A DNA stretch of 64,000 bases from Actinomycetes bacterium (GTDB taxonomy: Bacteria > Actinomycetota > Acidimicrobiia > Acidimicrobiales > Ilumatobacteraceae), in NCBI GenBank assembly GCA_025359865.1, contig JANYDH010000046.1:40694-104693 (forward strand), in the 5' to 3' direction. Positions 44,660 through 54,968 of the stretch are shown piece by piece (position 1 is the first letter of the stretch; each line of letters opens with the position of its first letter). The notes under the pieces are model-generated. The model had not been told where the DNA came from. It made no database searches and worked only from the letters and a program-made list of their open reading frames with translations. The position numbers and the translations under genes are program-made.

Positions 44660-46416
44660 GCGACGACGCACACGAACACGGTGAGTTCGGGCACAGCCAC
44701 ACTGGCGGTGCCGTACCGCACAGCCATGTGCATCCCGACGAGATCCTTCCCGATGACTATGCCGCGATCCACGGCCCTACGGTCGGTGACCGCGTACGAT
44801 TGGGCGACACGGGTCTGGTCATCCAGATCGAATACGACGCGCAGCAGCGCGGCAACGAGTTCCTTGCGGGCTTCGGCAAGACGGCTCGCGACGGCCTCAT
44901 GCTGAAGGCCGCTGCGGTACGCGACACGTGCGATCTCGTCATCTCCAACGTCGTGATCATCGATGCCACCCGCCGTATCGGCAAGGCCAGCATCGGCATC
45001 CGCGAGGGCCGTATCTGCGGCATCGGTCGCGCCGGCAACCCCGACATGTTGGATGACGTCGACGTGATCGTCGGTACCGGCACCACGATCATCAGCGGCG
45101 AAGGCCTCATCGCCACGGCGGGAGCGATCGACACACATGTGCACCTGCTGTCACCGCGGATCATGGAGGCGTCGCTTGCCTCGGGCGTCACGTCGATCAT
45201 CGGACAAGAGTTCGGACCGGTCTGGGGTGTCGGGGTGAACTCGCCGTGGGCGCTGCGCCACGCGTTCAACAGCTTCGATCAGTGGCCGGTGAACATCGGC
45301 TTCCTGGGTCGAGGCTCGTCGTCGCACGAGGCGCCGTTGATCGAGGCCCTCGTGGAGGGCGGCACGTGCGGGTTCAAGGTGCACGAAGACATGGGCGCTC
45401 ATACCCGCGCGCTCGACACCGCGTTGAACGTCGCCGAAGTGTTCGATGTACAGGTCGCTCTGCACACCGACGGCCTCAACGAGTGCTTGTCGGTGGAAGA
45501 CACACTCAGCGTGTTGGACGGGCGCACCATCCACGCGTTCCACATCGAAGGTTGCGGCGGCGGCCATGTTCCCAACGTGTTGAAGCTGGCCGGGGTGCCG
45601 AACGTGATCGGATCATCGACCAACCCGACGTTGCCATTCGGTCGCGATGCGCTGGACGAGCACTACGAGATGATCTTCAGCGCGCACGGCCTGAACCACC
45701 ATTCGCACAGCGACCATGCGATGGTCGCCGACCGCATCCGTGGTGGCACCATGGGCGCCGAGGGTGTGTTGCACGACCTGGGTGTCATCGGCATCACGAG
45801 CAGCGATGCGCAAGGCATGGGTCGAGCGGGCGAAACGGTGCGCCGCACGTTCCAGTTGGCAGCAAAGAACAAACAGGACCGTCAGTTCGAACCCACCGTG
45901 AACGACAACGGTCGCGTGCGGCAGTACATGGCCAAGCTGACCATCAATCCCGCCATCGCCCATGGGCTGTCGCACGAGATCGGTTCTCTCGACATCGGCA
46001 AACTCGCCGACATCGTGCTGTGGCGACCAGATCACTTCGGTGCCAAGCCGCAACTGGTGTTGAAAGCCGGCTTCCCCGCCTACGGTGTCACCGGTGATCC
46101 GAATGCCACTACCGATTCGTGCGAGCCGTTGGTCTTGGGGCCACAGTTCGGTTCGTTCGGCGCCACCGCCGCCGACCTGTCAGTTGCCTTCGTCAGCCAA
46201 GCGGCAATCGATGCGGGCGACGACCACATGACCACCCGCCGCCGCCGCGTTGCAGTACGCGGCACTCGCAACATCGGCCCGGCCGATCTGATGCTCAACA
46301 ATCGCCTCGGCACCGTCGACGTCGACAGCGCGACCGGTATGGTCACCCTCGACGGCGAGTCCGTCTACTCGGCCCCGTCCGAGTCGGTCTCGCTCAGCCG
46401 GCTGTACTTCCTCTAG
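44656..46416 (+). CDS. ureC: Urease alpha subunit, divergent flap
   Basis: 586 residues; hydrolyses urea to ammonia and carbamate at a dinickel site. Ligands are conserved: His161/His163 (DTHVH), carbamylated Lys241 and His243 (FKVHED), His270, His296 and Asp384 (TSSDAQ). The flap Cys (Klebsiella Cys319) is Ala343 in EMIFSAHGLNHHSHSD, while the next His is kept. The N-terminus has a His-rich stretch (HEHGEFGHSHTGGAVPHSHVH). No ureD/E/F/G follow; a terminator and a convergent gene end the unit. Confidence 0.93.
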   Translation: MSDDAHEHGEFGHSHTGGAVPHSHVHPDEILPDDYAAIHGPTVGDRVRLGDTGLVIQIEYDAQQRGNEFLAGFGKTARDGLMLKAAAVRDTCDLVISNVVIIDATRRIGKASIGIREGRICGIGRAGNPDMLDDVDVIVGTGTTIISGEGLIATAGAIDTHVHLLSPRIMEASLASGVTSIIGQEFGPVWGVGVNSPWALRHAFNSFDQWPVNIGFLGRGSSSHEAPLIEALVEGGTCGFKVHEDMGAHTRALDTALNVAEVFDVQVALHTDGLNECLSVEDTLSVLDGRTIHAFHIEGCGGGHVPNVLKLAGVPNVIGSSTNPTLPFGRDALDEHYEMIFSAHGLNHHSHSDHAMVADRIRGGTMGAEGVLHDLGVIGITSSDAQGMGRAGETVRRTFQLAAKNKQDRQFEPTVNDNGRVRQYMAKLTINPAIAHGLSHEIGSLDIGKLADIVLWRPDHFGAKPQLVLKAGFPAYGVTGDPNATTDSCEPLVLGPQFGSFGATAADLSVAFVSQAAIDAGDDHMTTRRRRVAVRGTRNIGPADLMLNNRLGTVDVDSATGMVTLDGESVYSAPSESVSLSRLYFL

Positions 46417-46434
46417 ACCAGCCCGCACCCTGCA

Positions 46435-46479
46435 GCTTTGGTCGTGAGATGTCGCTGAGCGGCATCTCACGACCAAAGC
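46435..46479. terminator. Perfect 17-bp inverted repeat between convergent genes
   Basis: GCTTTGGTCGTGAGATG (46435-46451) pairs perfectly with 46463-46479; loop 11 bases. Located 18 bases after the ureC stop and about 40 before the convergent dimethylformamidase-like gene end. Confidence 0.88.
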
Positions 46480-46518
46480 GCGCTCGACCAAAGCTCGCTC
46501 AGCCAAAGCGCCCGGGTG

Positions 46519-48027
46519 TCAGCCGAGCCGGGTGAGCACGTTGGCGGTGATCCGCTCGACCTGAGGATCCCTTCCGGCTAGACCATGGGCCCAGTCCGTC
46601 GAGCCGGAGGTGACCACGACACCGCCGCCGGGCGAGGTATAGCTGCCGAGCACGGCGTGGCCGTGGGCGATCCGTTCCACCGCATCGGGATCACGGGTGC
46701 CGAACAGCCGCCCGGCGATGAACTCATCCTCTGCCGGTTCGTTCGGCTTGGGCGGACGGGCTGCTGTGGTGCGTGTGAAATGGGCAGCAGGTGCCGACCC
46801 AAGGATGACAAAGGAGTCCGGTGTGCCGTCTTCGCCCGTGGGGTACGGCAAACCGTCGCGGTAAGTGAAATCGCACCCGTCGCACTCGTACCCGACGATG
46901 GTGGCGCCGGCGCCGAGCACGTCGCCGTAGCCGAGGCCCGTCCCCTCGAACATCCAGTGGTCTGGCCGGTGGACCGTATAGCCGCCAGCGCCGCTGGTGA
47001 CGCGCTTGCCGATGCGGTGGTAGCCGCCGCGGCAGAAACTGACCCCGGTCATGTGGTTCTCGGGACGGCCGATCAGATGATCGCTCCAGATGCTCGTGAG
47101 TTCGCTCATCCGGTCGGTGTCGTAGACGGGGTCCTGCTTGAACTGGCCCTTGTAGCCGACCATCCGCGGCGCAGGGCCATCGCCGATACGACCCTCCATC
47201 CGCACCTGCCAGAACGAGGTGTTGCCCGAGAAGAACGCGACGTTGCCGCCCCGCGCGATGAAGGCTTCGGTTGTATCGCGCATCGGCCCCGACCAGTACT
47301 CGTCGTGGCCGACCGAGAGCAACAGCCGCTTGCCTCCAAGCAGGCCGGGGTGGTCTTCCAGGTCGGCGTTGGTGCAGACGTCGATGCCGTAGCCCTCACG
47401 TTCTGCCCACTGCAGGAACGGCAGTTCCCAGTCGGGCCAGCCGGCCGACCCGGCGTACGGCGAGAGCCGGTGGTGGCGCAGGTAGCCGACGTGTGCGTTC
47501 ATGTCCGGGTCGGGTGGATGGATGGTGGTCACCCGCCGGCCCGCACCTGCGGGCTTGTACAGGTAACCGCGAGCCATCGGCCGTTGCAGTGACGACGTGG
47601 TAGCGCCCGTGTAAAGGTTCTGTCCGCCGAAGTCGTTGTAGGCGTGCCACGTGTTCGTCGCCAGTTGCAGCAGGATCGTGTTGGGCGAATCGACCGGCGG
47701 CCGCAGCACGAAGAAGGCGTGGTCGGTACGTGACTTGCCATCCACCAAGGTGGTGAGCACGACCTCGTAGTACCCGGACCGCCAGCTCGGGTCGGCGGTC
47801 ACCGTGACGGCCACCGGCCAGTCGCACCCGAGTTCGTAGGCGCGTGGCGGTACAGGGTGGTCGCCGGCGGCGACCGTGTCCGACCACACCACGTCACGGG
47901 TGAGGCCGACGCGTGCGACTTCGACGCGGACATCGCGTGCCGCTGAGGACGAAACGTGGAGCCCGACCGCGCTACCCGGCCCGATCGATTGAGGCCAACA
48001 ATATCCGCTCACCGTCTCGTACGACAT
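46519..48027 (-). CDS. N,N-dimethylformamidase beta-subunit-like protein
   Basis: About 502 residues. Matches the DMFase large-subunit domain: NTWHAYNDFGGQNLYTG, LYKPAGAGRR, LEDHPGLLGGKRLLLSVGHDEYW, GGNVAFFSGNTSFWQVRM, and GLPYPTGEDGTPDSFVILGSAPA. DMFase releases dimethylamine from dimethylformamide with a small partner subunit, absent here, so amide hydrolysis of another substrate is likely. ATG 48027 is used; ATG-like starts upstream add six residues. Last gene of the molybdenum-hydroxylase cluster. Confidence 0.82.
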   Translation of the reverse strand: MSYETVSGYCWPQSIGPGSAVGLHVSSSAARDVRVEVARVGLTRDVVWSDTVAAGDHPVPPRAYELGCDWPVAVTVTADPSWRSGYYEVVLTTLVDGKSRTDHAFFVLRPPVDSPNTILLQLATNTWHAYNDFGGQNLYTGATTSSLQRPMARGYLYKPAGAGRRVTTIHPPDPDMNAHVGYLRHHRLSPYAGSAGWPDWELPFLQWAEREGYGIDVCTNADLEDHPGLLGGKRLLLSVGHDEYWSGPMRDTTEAFIARGGNVAFFSGNTSFWQVRMEGRIGDGPAPRMVGYKGQFKQDPVYDTDRMSELTSIWSDHLIGRPENHMTGVSFCRGGYHRIGKRVTSGAGGYTVHRPDHWMFEGTGLGYGDVLGAGATIVGYECDGCDFTYRDGLPYPTGEDGTPDSFVILGSAPAAHFTRTTAARPPKPNEPAEDEFIAGRLFGTRDPDAVERIAHGHAVLGSYTSPGGGVVVTSGSTDWAHGLAGRDPQVERITANVLTRLG

Positions 48028-48088
48028 GCCGCCAGCGTGCCACATCTCGGCGCGTGTTCGGTGACGGCAACTACGGTGACGCGAGTCG

Positions 48089-49090
48089 TCATAGCTCCCA
48101 ACCGGCGAACGCGTCGATCATCTCGGTCACGTCGCCCAGTGGATACAGGATCGGGCAGGTGCACCCATTACGAATGTAGTGGGCGACCTGCTCACGCGCC
48201 TCGGCGGGGGTACCCGATGCCGTCAACATCTGCACGATCTCGTCGGGGACGAGCTTCGACGCAGCGACGACCTGCTCATGCGTCGCGGGCCAGGTGAGCA
48301 CCTCACCAACTTTGTCGAGCAACGATTGCGGCACGCCTGACGCCTTCATGATGTGGGGCTGCTGACCGAGGTACTGCGTCACCATCAACCTGGCCATGTC
48401 GAGTGCAACGTGGCGGTCCTCGTGCACAGAGCACACCACCAGCTGCGGCCGATCGATGTCGTCGATGCTGCGCCCTGAACGCTCTGCCCCGGCCTGCAGC
48501 GCTTCCATCGCCTGAGCGTTGTACTCCGGCGAGACGAGGTAATTGAGCACGGCGCCGTCGGCGATCTCGCCGGTCAACTCCATCATCTTCATCCCGGTGG
48601 CACCGATGTAGATCGGCACGTCCTTGGCCCGCCGCTCCTGGTAGACGTAGTCGAGTTCGACGCCGTCAAGATGCACGTAGTCGCCGTTCATCGTCACGGT
48701 TTCGTTGTGGAGCAGCGCACGCACGGCGGTGACGACCTCGCGCATCACCCCGAGCGGTCTCGCCCGTTCGATGCCGACCTTCTTGGCCAACGGGTCCCAC
48801 CATGCACCGATCCCGAGCTTGACGCGACCGGGAGCCAGATCGTCGAGCGTCGAGAACGACGATGCAAGACGCGCCGGGTTACGCGTCCAACAATCGACGA
48901 CGCCAGAGCCGATGGCGATGCGATCGGTCACCGCCGCGAACGCAGCCATCGGGATCAAGGCGTCGCGCACGAGTCTCGAGTCGGCCTGCCAGACGGCGTC
49001 GAATCCTTTGGCCTCGGCGTACTTTGCAATCTCCATCCCCTCGCGGATGGTATGCGCATCCTGGAGGTACAACGCAACGGACTGTGTCAT
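48089..49090 (-). CDS. LLM-class flavin/F420-dependent monooxygenase-like protein
   Basis: 333 residues. [19 protein letters not shown] start, [56 protein letters not shown] and [17 protein letters not shown]. Could carry out a ring-opening or N-oxidation step, as RutA does in pyrimidine breakdown (inference). AGGAGAGCG ribosome site. 35 bases after the SsnA-like gene. Confidence 0.9.
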   Translation of the reverse strand: MTQSVALYLQDAHTIREGMEIAKYAEAKGFDAVWQADSRLVRDALIPMAAFAAVTDRIAIGSGVVDCWTRNPARLASSFSTLDDLAPGRVKLGIGAWWDPLAKKVGIERARPLGVMREVVTAVRALLHNETVTMNGDYVHLDGVELDYVYQERRAKDVPIYIGATGMKMMELTGEIADGAVLNYLVSPEYNAQAMEALQAGAERSGRSIDDIDRPQLVVCSVHEDRHVALDMARLMVTQYLGQQPHIMKASGVPQSLLDKVGEVLTWPATHEQVVAASKLVPDEIVQMLTASGTPAEAREQVAHYIRNGCTCPILYPLGDVTEMIDAFAGWEL

Positions 49091-49125
49091 TTCGCTCTCC
49101 TTGGTAGATCTGGTGGTGCGGTCGC

Positions 49126-50196
49126 CTAGAGGCGGGCGAACAGTCGCTGCGCTGCCTCTGCAGCCTTGGCACGGATTTCGGTTGCATCGACCAACATCGG
49201 CTGACCATCGCGAAGTAACTCGACGCCGTCGGAACGTGTGACGTGCAGTGCGCGCACCCCCGGCGAAAAGGCGACGTGCCACGGGGAGTCTGCATGGTCG
49301 TAGTTCCATACGACGCGGTCGTCGGCAGCGTCGGGCATGAGGTGATAGCCGTTGTTCAACCACCCCCACACCGTGTCGGGAGTCTGCGTGACATCGTGTT
49401 CGCGAAGTCGAACGTACGCGAGCCGCGCTTCTTCCAACATGTCGGCACCGATGCCATCGGTGCCGAGCGCGATCCGGTTGCCGAACCGGGTCGGGCGGGC
49501 ATACCCGACAGCGTTGTTCATGTTCGAGCGCGGATTGTGCACGATCGTGCCCGGCAACTCACGGTCGAGGTGCACGCAGTGCACGATCAGCCAGTCGTCG
49601 TTCACCAGACCGTCCGCGGCCAATGCTGCGAGCCGCTCGCCCGCGCCCACGTCGTCGATGCCCTCGGCGACATGGATGTGGACGCCGACTGCAAGTTCGG
49701 CGGCAAGTTCGGCGGCGGCGCGCAACGTGGCATCTGAGCACGTGAATCCGGCGTGCACACCGACCATGCCGACGCCACCCTCGCGGATGAACCGTTCGTT
49801 CTCGGCGAGTCCGCGCTGCGCACCATCGGGCCCGTGACGATCGGTGACGCCGTACGCGGTCATCACCCTGACCCCGACATCGGCACATGCCTGCGCGATC
49901 ACAGAGAGGCTTCCTTCGATCGCAGACGGGCTCTCGTGGTGATCGACGATCGCCGTGGTACCACACATGAGCGCCTCCGTCGCGCCCAGTGCGGCGGACC
50001 AATAGATCATGTCGAGATCGAGCGCCACGTCGAGACGCCACCACACCTGCTCCAGGATCTCGAGAAAGCTCGTCGGGTGCATCGGTGGCGCCGGCATCCC
50101 CCGGGCCAAGCTGGAGTACAAGTGGTGGTGAGCGCAGACCAGCCCGGGCGTGACCGAGCCAGGCGCCGGCCTCGAGGAAGGCGACGTATCCGTCAC
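49126..50196 (-). CDS. SsnA-like metal-dependent aminohydrolase, short N-terminus
   Basis: 356 residues of the amidohydrolase superfamily. HHH in [70 protein letters not shown] and [10 protein letters not shown] are typical of SsnA/8-oxoguanine deaminase-type hydrolases. It lacks the ~60-residue N-terminal beta-sandwich strand region of full-length SsnA. GTG 50196 overlaps the upstream oxidoreductase stop by 4 bases, so the start is well supported. In E. coli ssnA also lies near xdhD. Confidence 0.88.
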   Translation of the reverse strand: MTDTSPSSRPAPGSVTPGLVCAHHHLYSSLARGMPAPPMHPTSFLEILEQVWWRLDVALDLDMIYWSAALGATEALMCGTTAIVDHHESPSAIEGSLSVIAQACADVGVRVMTAYGVTDRHGPDGAQRGLAENERFIREGGVGMVGVHAGFTCSDATLRAAAELAAELAVGVHIHVAEGIDDVGAGERLAALAADGLVNDDWLIVHCVHLDRELPGTIVHNPRSNMNNAVGYARPTRFGNRIALGTDGIGADMLEEARLAYVRLREHDVTQTPDTVWGWLNNGYHLMPDAADDRVVWNYDHADSPWHVAFSPGVRALHVTRSDGVELLRDGQPMLVDATEIRAKAAEAAQRLFARL

Positions 50197-52781
50197 CCGT
50201 CGTCGTCCGAGTCGTTGGTCCGCGCCATCGGTAGCACGTTGCGCCAGACACCGTCATGTTCATGCAGCGCGCTAGCAACGGCGGGTGCCGTGGGGACGAG
50301 GCCGATCTCGCCGACGCCTTTGATGCCATACGGGGCGTTCGGCTGCGGAACCTCGATGATCTGGACCTCGATCGGGGGCACGTCTTTCGCGCGCAGGATG
50401 CCCAGCGAGCGAAGGGTCATGTTCGTCGGGAATCCGGTCGCCGGGTCGTGGGGGAACTGTTCGCTCAAGGCGTAGCCCAGCCCCATGTGCACCGACCCCT
50501 CAATCTGGCCCTCACACAACACAGGATTGACGACCTTGCCGACATCGTGAACGGCCACGACCCGTTCGATGCCACCCGTCGCCCGGTCGATGACCACGAG
50601 TTGCGCGGCATAGCTGAACGCTGAATGGATGACCGGATTGGTGACGCCAGGGGTACCCAGTTTGTGGGTCCAGTCCACGCGGTACTCGCCCATGTGATCG
50701 ACGCCGATCGCACAGTCTGCGGCGCGTGCCGCGTCGCACGCCGCCTTCACCGCTCCGGCACCCATGAGCGTGCCGCGTGAGCCCGTAGTCTGGCCGAGAC
50801 CGAGTTCGCGCGCTGTGTCGACCATCACCCGAATGCGATCAGGGTCGACACCCAACTCGCCGGCCACGACCTGCGCTGCGACGGTGTGAATACCTTGGCC
50901 CATCTCGGTCCAGCCGTGCCACACGTTGACCGTGCCATCGGCCTCGAACCGCACGCACGCACGCGTGATCTCCTTGAACCCGTTGCCGAGACCGGAGTTC
51001 TTCATTCCGAGCCCTAGCCCGACAGCGCGGCCAGCGGCACGCTCGCTGTCGTAACGGTCCTTGATCGCATCGAGGCACGCCTCTGCACCGCCGGCGCCGC
51101 CATCCATGATCTGGCCCGGCCCCCATTCCTCCCCCGGACGAATGACGTTGCGTTTGCGTAGTTCCCACCCGCTGATGCCAACCCGCTCCGCGAGCCGGTC
51201 GAGGCATCCTTCGGTAGCGAACTGCGCCTGATTCGCGCCGAAGCCGCGAAACGCTCCACAAACCGGGTTGTTGGTCCGCACGGCTGTGGCGTGAACGTCG
51301 ATCGCCTGCCAGCGGTACGGGCCGGCGCTATGACCCGCGGCTCGTTCGAGCACCTTCATCCCGACGCTGGCATAGGCACCGCTGTCGCCAATGGCCACGA
51401 ACTTCATCGCCGTCAGCATTCCGTCGGCCGTGCAACCGGCGGTCATCTCCATCTGCAACGGGTGCCTCTTCGGATGCATCGTCAGGCTCTCTTCGCGCGA
51501 CAGCGTGCACATCACCGGTCGATCGAGCAGCCACGCGGCGAGTGCGGCGTGCGCCTGATTGCTCATGTCTTCCTTGCCCCCGAACCCACCGCCGTTGCTC
51601 ACCAGTTCGACGGTGATCTCATCCTGACCGACCGCAAGCACGGCGGCGATCTGATCGCGATCGTCCCATACACCCTGACCGCCGGAATAGACGCGCAAGT
51701 GGCGGCGACCATCGTCGGCCGTGCCGGGTACGGCACAGGTTGACTCCGGCTCCAAGAACGCGTGCTCCACGCGTTGCGTCAAGAACTGCTCGGTCACGAC
51801 ATGAGCGCTCGCAACCAGCGCCGCGTCGAAATCGCCGCGCTGGTACTGGCTGACGCTGAGCACGTTGGAGTCGGTACCCCACACCGCGATCTCATCGGAC
51901 GCGAGCGCGGCCACCGGATCGGTCAGCGGCGCCAGCACCGCATACTCCACCGCAACCAGTTGAGCCGCAGCCCGGGCCTGTTCGCGCGTGTTCGCGACGA
52001 CGATGGCCAACACATCGCCGGCGTAGCTCGTGCGCCCACCTACCGGGATCATCACCGGCCAGTCCTTGTGGATGATGCCGACGCGCAGATCACCGGGAAT
52101 GTCGGCAGCGGTGAATACACCGACAACGCCGGGCGCCTTCGCCGCCGGAGCGGTATTGATCGCCGTGACATCGGCGCGCGCATGGGATGTGAGACGCAGT
52201 GCTGCGTGCAACATCGCAGGGAGACGCATATCGGAGACATAGCCGCGGTCGCCGAGGCACAACTCGCTCGCCTCGTATTTGGCCCCCGGTAGTCCGACGC
52301 CGGCGGATCGCGTGACCTGCACGGCGGTACCGGCCGCCACCGTTTCGATCGCGTCGAGCACCTTGACGTAGCCGGTGCAACGGCACAGATGTGCCCCGAG
52401 GTGACGGGCCATGTCGGCGCGCGCCAGCCCGGCGCCCTTCTTGTCGATCTGGGCTTTTGCCCTCATCACGATGCCAGGGATGCAGAACCCGCATTGCAGC
52501 CCGCCACACGCAGCAAATGCGTCTGCGAATCGGGCTCGCTCTTCGTCTGCCACGCCCTCCAGCGTGGTGATCGACTTACCGGCGAACTTCTCGACAGGCA
52601 GTTGGCACGAAACGATTGCCTTTCCGTCGACGATCACCGTGCAACAGCCGCATTGCCCGGAGGGCGAGCAGCCGTCTTTGGCCGCGGTGAGATCCAACTC
52701 GTCGCGCAGCGCGCTGAGCAGGTGAGGGTGGTCGCCGGAGATCGTGACCAGCGCTCCGTTGACCGTCAGCTCTACCGTCAT
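50193..52781 (-). CDS. Molybdenum hydroxylase: fused 2Fe-2S and Mo-binding subunits (XdhD-like)
   Basis: 862 residues. N-terminal ferredoxin domain with Cys set CSPSGQCGCC, then CGGLQCGFC and LCRCTG; from about residue 165 the xanthine-dehydrogenase molybdopterin domain with GGGFGGKEDMSNQ, AFRGFGANQAQF, GWTEMGQGIHT and catalytic Glu in GIKGVGEIG. No FAD domain, as in XdhD and aldehyde oxidoreductase. Hydroxylates an N-heterocycle or aldehyde at carbon. Perfect AGGAGG before ATG. Second Mo enzyme in this operon. Confidence 0.94.
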   Translation of the reverse strand: MTVELTVNGALVTISGDHPHLLSALRDELDLTAAKDGCSPSGQCGCCTVIVDGKAIVSCQLPVEKFAGKSITTLEGVADEERARFADAFAACGGLQCGFCIPGIVMRAKAQIDKKGAGLARADMARHLGAHLCRCTGYVKVLDAIETVAAGTAVQVTRSAGVGLPGAKYEASELCLGDRGYVSDMRLPAMLHAALRLTSHARADVTAINTAPAAKAPGVVGVFTAADIPGDLRVGIIHKDWPVMIPVGGRTSYAGDVLAIVVANTREQARAAAQLVAVEYAVLAPLTDPVAALASDEIAVWGTDSNVLSVSQYQRGDFDAALVASAHVVTEQFLTQRVEHAFLEPESTCAVPGTADDGRRHLRVYSGGQGVWDDRDQIAAVLAVGQDEITVELVSNGGGFGGKEDMSNQAHAALAAWLLDRPVMCTLSREESLTMHPKRHPLQMEMTAGCTADGMLTAMKFVAIGDSGAYASVGMKVLERAAGHSAGPYRWQAIDVHATAVRTNNPVCGAFRGFGANQAQFATEGCLDRLAERVGISGWELRKRNVIRPGEEWGPGQIMDGGAGGAEACLDAIKDRYDSERAAGRAVGLGLGMKNSGLGNGFKEITRACVRFEADGTVNVWHGWTEMGQGIHTVAAQVVAGELGVDPDRIRVMVDTARELGLGQTTGSRGTLMGAGAVKAACDAARAADCAIGVDHMGEYRVDWTHKLGTPGVTNPVIHSAFSYAAQLVVIDRATGGIERVVAVHDVGKVVNPVLCEGQIEGSVHMGLGYALSEQFPHDPATGFPTNMTLRSLGILRAKDVPPIEVQIIEVPQPNAPYGIKGVGEIGLVPTAPAVASALHEHDGVWRNVLPMARTNDSDDDG

Positions 52782-52782
52782 G

Positions 52783-53712
52783 TCAACCTCCTACAGTTGG
52801 TTCGACGCCGCGCTGGGCGGTGATCCGCTGATACATCTCGGGACGCCGATAGCGATCGAAGTCGAACAGCGTGCCCGTATACCGCTTGCACCAATCGAGG
52901 TCGCAACGGGCGCTGATCAGTTCGTCGTCGGTGCTCAGCGCCTGGGCGACGATCTGGCCAGACGGCGCAATGATGCACGATTGGCCGAGGGAGTCGACAC
53001 CTTCTTCCACGCCACCCTTGGCAACACCGACAACCCATGTGCCGTTCTGATAGGCACCGGACTGCATGACCAACGCGTTGTGGAAACCCTGCAGCGCGTC
53101 TTGGCTGGGGTCGGGCACGTAATGGACCGGGGTGTTGTACCCGCACAGGATCAGCTCGACACCTTGCAGACCCATGACCCGGTAGGTCTCGGGCCAACGG
53201 CGGTCGTTGCAGATCATCATTCCGACCACCGCACCGAAGGCCTGCCACACCGGGAAGCCCTCGGGAGACGGCTCGAAATAGTAGCGCTCGGCATGCTGGA
53301 ACGGGCGATCCGGCTCGTGGTGTTCGTGGCCTGGAATGTGCACCTTCTTGTAGGTGCCGACGATGCTGCCGCTGCGATCGACAAGCGTCTGCACGTTCCA
53401 ACGGTGGCCGTTGTCGAGCAGTGCGTAACCGAGGCAGAAACCGATCCCGAGCCGCTTCGCCTCGTCGAACAGTGGCTGGGTGTCGGCGTTGGGCATCGCT
53501 GTTTCGTACCAGTGGTCGGCCTCGCTGATGTCGTCGACGAACCATCGCGGGAAGAACGTCGTGAGGGCCAACTCGGGGTAGACCAACAGCTCGACGCCGC
53601 GCTCGGCGGCCTGGTGGAGCAACCCCACCAGGCGCTCGACCACATCGGCGCGGGTGTGGTCGCGCTGGATCGGTCCGAGTTGCGCGGCTCCGATGGTCAG
53701 GTTGCGAGCCAT
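52783..53712 (-). CDS. N-carbamoyl-D-amino acid hydrolase (nitrilase superfamily)
   Basis: 309 residues, same length as Agrobacterium DCase. Catalytic Glu47 (YPELALTTFF), Lys123 (YKKVHIPG) and Cys168 (MMICNDRRWPE) are conserved, as are the HEHHEPD and RYTGTLFDFDRYR segments. Hydrolyses an N-carbamoyl group to amine, CO2 and ammonia. Its start overlaps the M20 hydrolase by 16 bases. The pair suggests carbamoyl products from ring opening. Confidence 0.94.
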   Translation of the reverse strand: MARNLTIGAAQLGPIQRDHTRADVVERLVGLLHQAAERGVELLVYPELALTTFFPRWFVDDISEADHWYETAMPNADTQPLFDEAKRLGIGFCLGYALLDNGHRWNVQTLVDRSGSIVGTYKKVHIPGHEHHEPDRPFQHAERYYFEPSPEGFPVWQAFGAVVGMMICNDRRWPETYRVMGLQGVELILCGYNTPVHYVPDPSQDALQGFHNALVMQSGAYQNGTWVVGVAKGGVEEGVDSLGQSCIIAPSGQIVAQALSTDDELISARCDLDWCKRYTGTLFDFDRYRRPEMYQRITAQRGVEPTVGG

Positions 53713-54968
53713 GGGTTCTCCTGTTCGGCAAGGCGATGCAGTACGTCGAGCAACACGTTCGCACCGGCAACAAGATCAACGGGTTCGGTGTGTTCGGTGA
53801 CGTTGTGGCTGATACCGCCGACGCTTTCGACGAACACCATTGCGGTGGGGCACAGGCGCGCCATCATCTGCGCATCGTGCCCGGCGCCCGATGGCATCCG
53901 CATCGTGGACAACCCGCGGTTCGTCGCCGCCAGCTCGATCAGATCCGTCACCTGCGTATCGAACGTGACCGGCTCGAAGCGAGCCAGTGACCTGCTCTCG
54001 ATGACCACGCCCTCGGCATCGGCGAGCGTGACGCACTGGTCGGCGAATCGCGCTTCGGCGTGCCGCAACACGAGTTCGTCGGTGTTGCGCAGATCGACCG
54101 TCATCGAGGCGACGGCAGCAACGACGTTGACGAGGTTGGGCTGCAGTTGGAGACGACCGACGGTGGCAACCTGTGGCGGACCCAAGTCGTTCGCGAGTCG
54201 CCGAGCGAAACTGCCCAGCTCCATCGCGACATAGCCAGGATCGTGCCGCAGCGATATCGGGGTGGTGCCCGCATGGCTGGACTGACCGGTGATGGTCAGC
54301 TCTTGCCACGAAATGCCCTGGACCCCGGTGACCACACCGATGCGCTTGTGTTGCGCTTCGAGTACCGGGCCCTGTTCGATGTGCAACTCCACGAATGCAT
54401 ACGGTGCTTGGCCCGGGCATGGGCTACCGCCGAGGTAGCCGATCCGTTCCAGTTCGTCACCGAATCGGGCACCGTCGATGGCGACGACGTCGTGGGCCTG
54501 CTCGGCTGTCATACCACCGGCATACACGAGGCTGCCGAGCATGTCGGGCGCGAAACGCGCACCTTCTTCGTTGGTGAAGAAACCAACTGCCATCGCTCGA
54601 CGGGGTGTGACCCCGGCGTCGGCGAGCGTCTCGATGACCTCGATCCCTGCGATGACACCCAGGTTGCCGTCGTAGAAGCCGCCGGTCCGCACGGTGTCGA
54701 TATGCGATCCGGTCATCACTGGGGGTCCAGGCTCGCGACCGGCACGAGTACCGATGACGTTGCCAACCGCGTCGATGGTGACGTCGAGGCCGAGGTCGAG
54801 CATCCACGACATCACCAGATTGCGTCCGGCCGCGTCGTCGTCGGTGAGGGCTAGACGAGCGCAGCCCCCACCGGGCAGCCCTCCGATCGAGCCGAGTTCG
54901 AGCAACCGACGCACGAGGCGTTCACCGTCGACAGAAAGCGGACCAGGCATCGTTGCTTCGCCGGTCAT
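53697..54968 (-). CDS. M20-family N-carbamoyl-L-amino acid hydrolase / allantoate amidohydrolase
   Basis: 423 residues. Metal-binding GSHIDTVRTGGFYDGNLGVIAG, FFTNEEGARF, LHIEQGPVLE, dimerisation domain QSSHAGTTPISLRHD, and C-terminal PSGAGHDAQMMA with ISHNVTEHT. Enzymes here hydrolyse allantoate, ureidoglycine, N-carbamoyl-beta-alanine or L-carbamoyl amino acids; substrate not decidable from sequence. ATGA overlap with the upstream Mo subunit. Confidence 0.93.
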   Translation of the reverse strand: MTGEATMPGPLSVDGERLVRRLLELGSIGGLPGGGCARLALTDDDAAGRNLVMSWMLDLGLDVTIDAVGNVIGTRAGREPGPPVMTGSHIDTVRTGGFYDGNLGVIAGIEVIETLADAGVTPRRAMAVGFFTNEEGARFAPDMLGSLVYAGGMTAEQAHDVVAIDGARFGDELERIGYLGGSPCPGQAPYAFVELHIEQGPVLEAQHKRIGVVTGVQGISWQELTITGQSSHAGTTPISLRHDPGYVAMELGSFARRLANDLGPPQVATVGRLQLQPNLVNVVAAVASMTVDLRNTDELVLRHAEARFADQCVTLADAEGVVIESRSLARFEPVTFDTQVTDLIELAATNRGLSTMRMPSGAGHDAQMMARLCPTAMVFVESVGGISHNVTEHTEPVDLVAGANVLLDVLHRLAEQENPWLAT

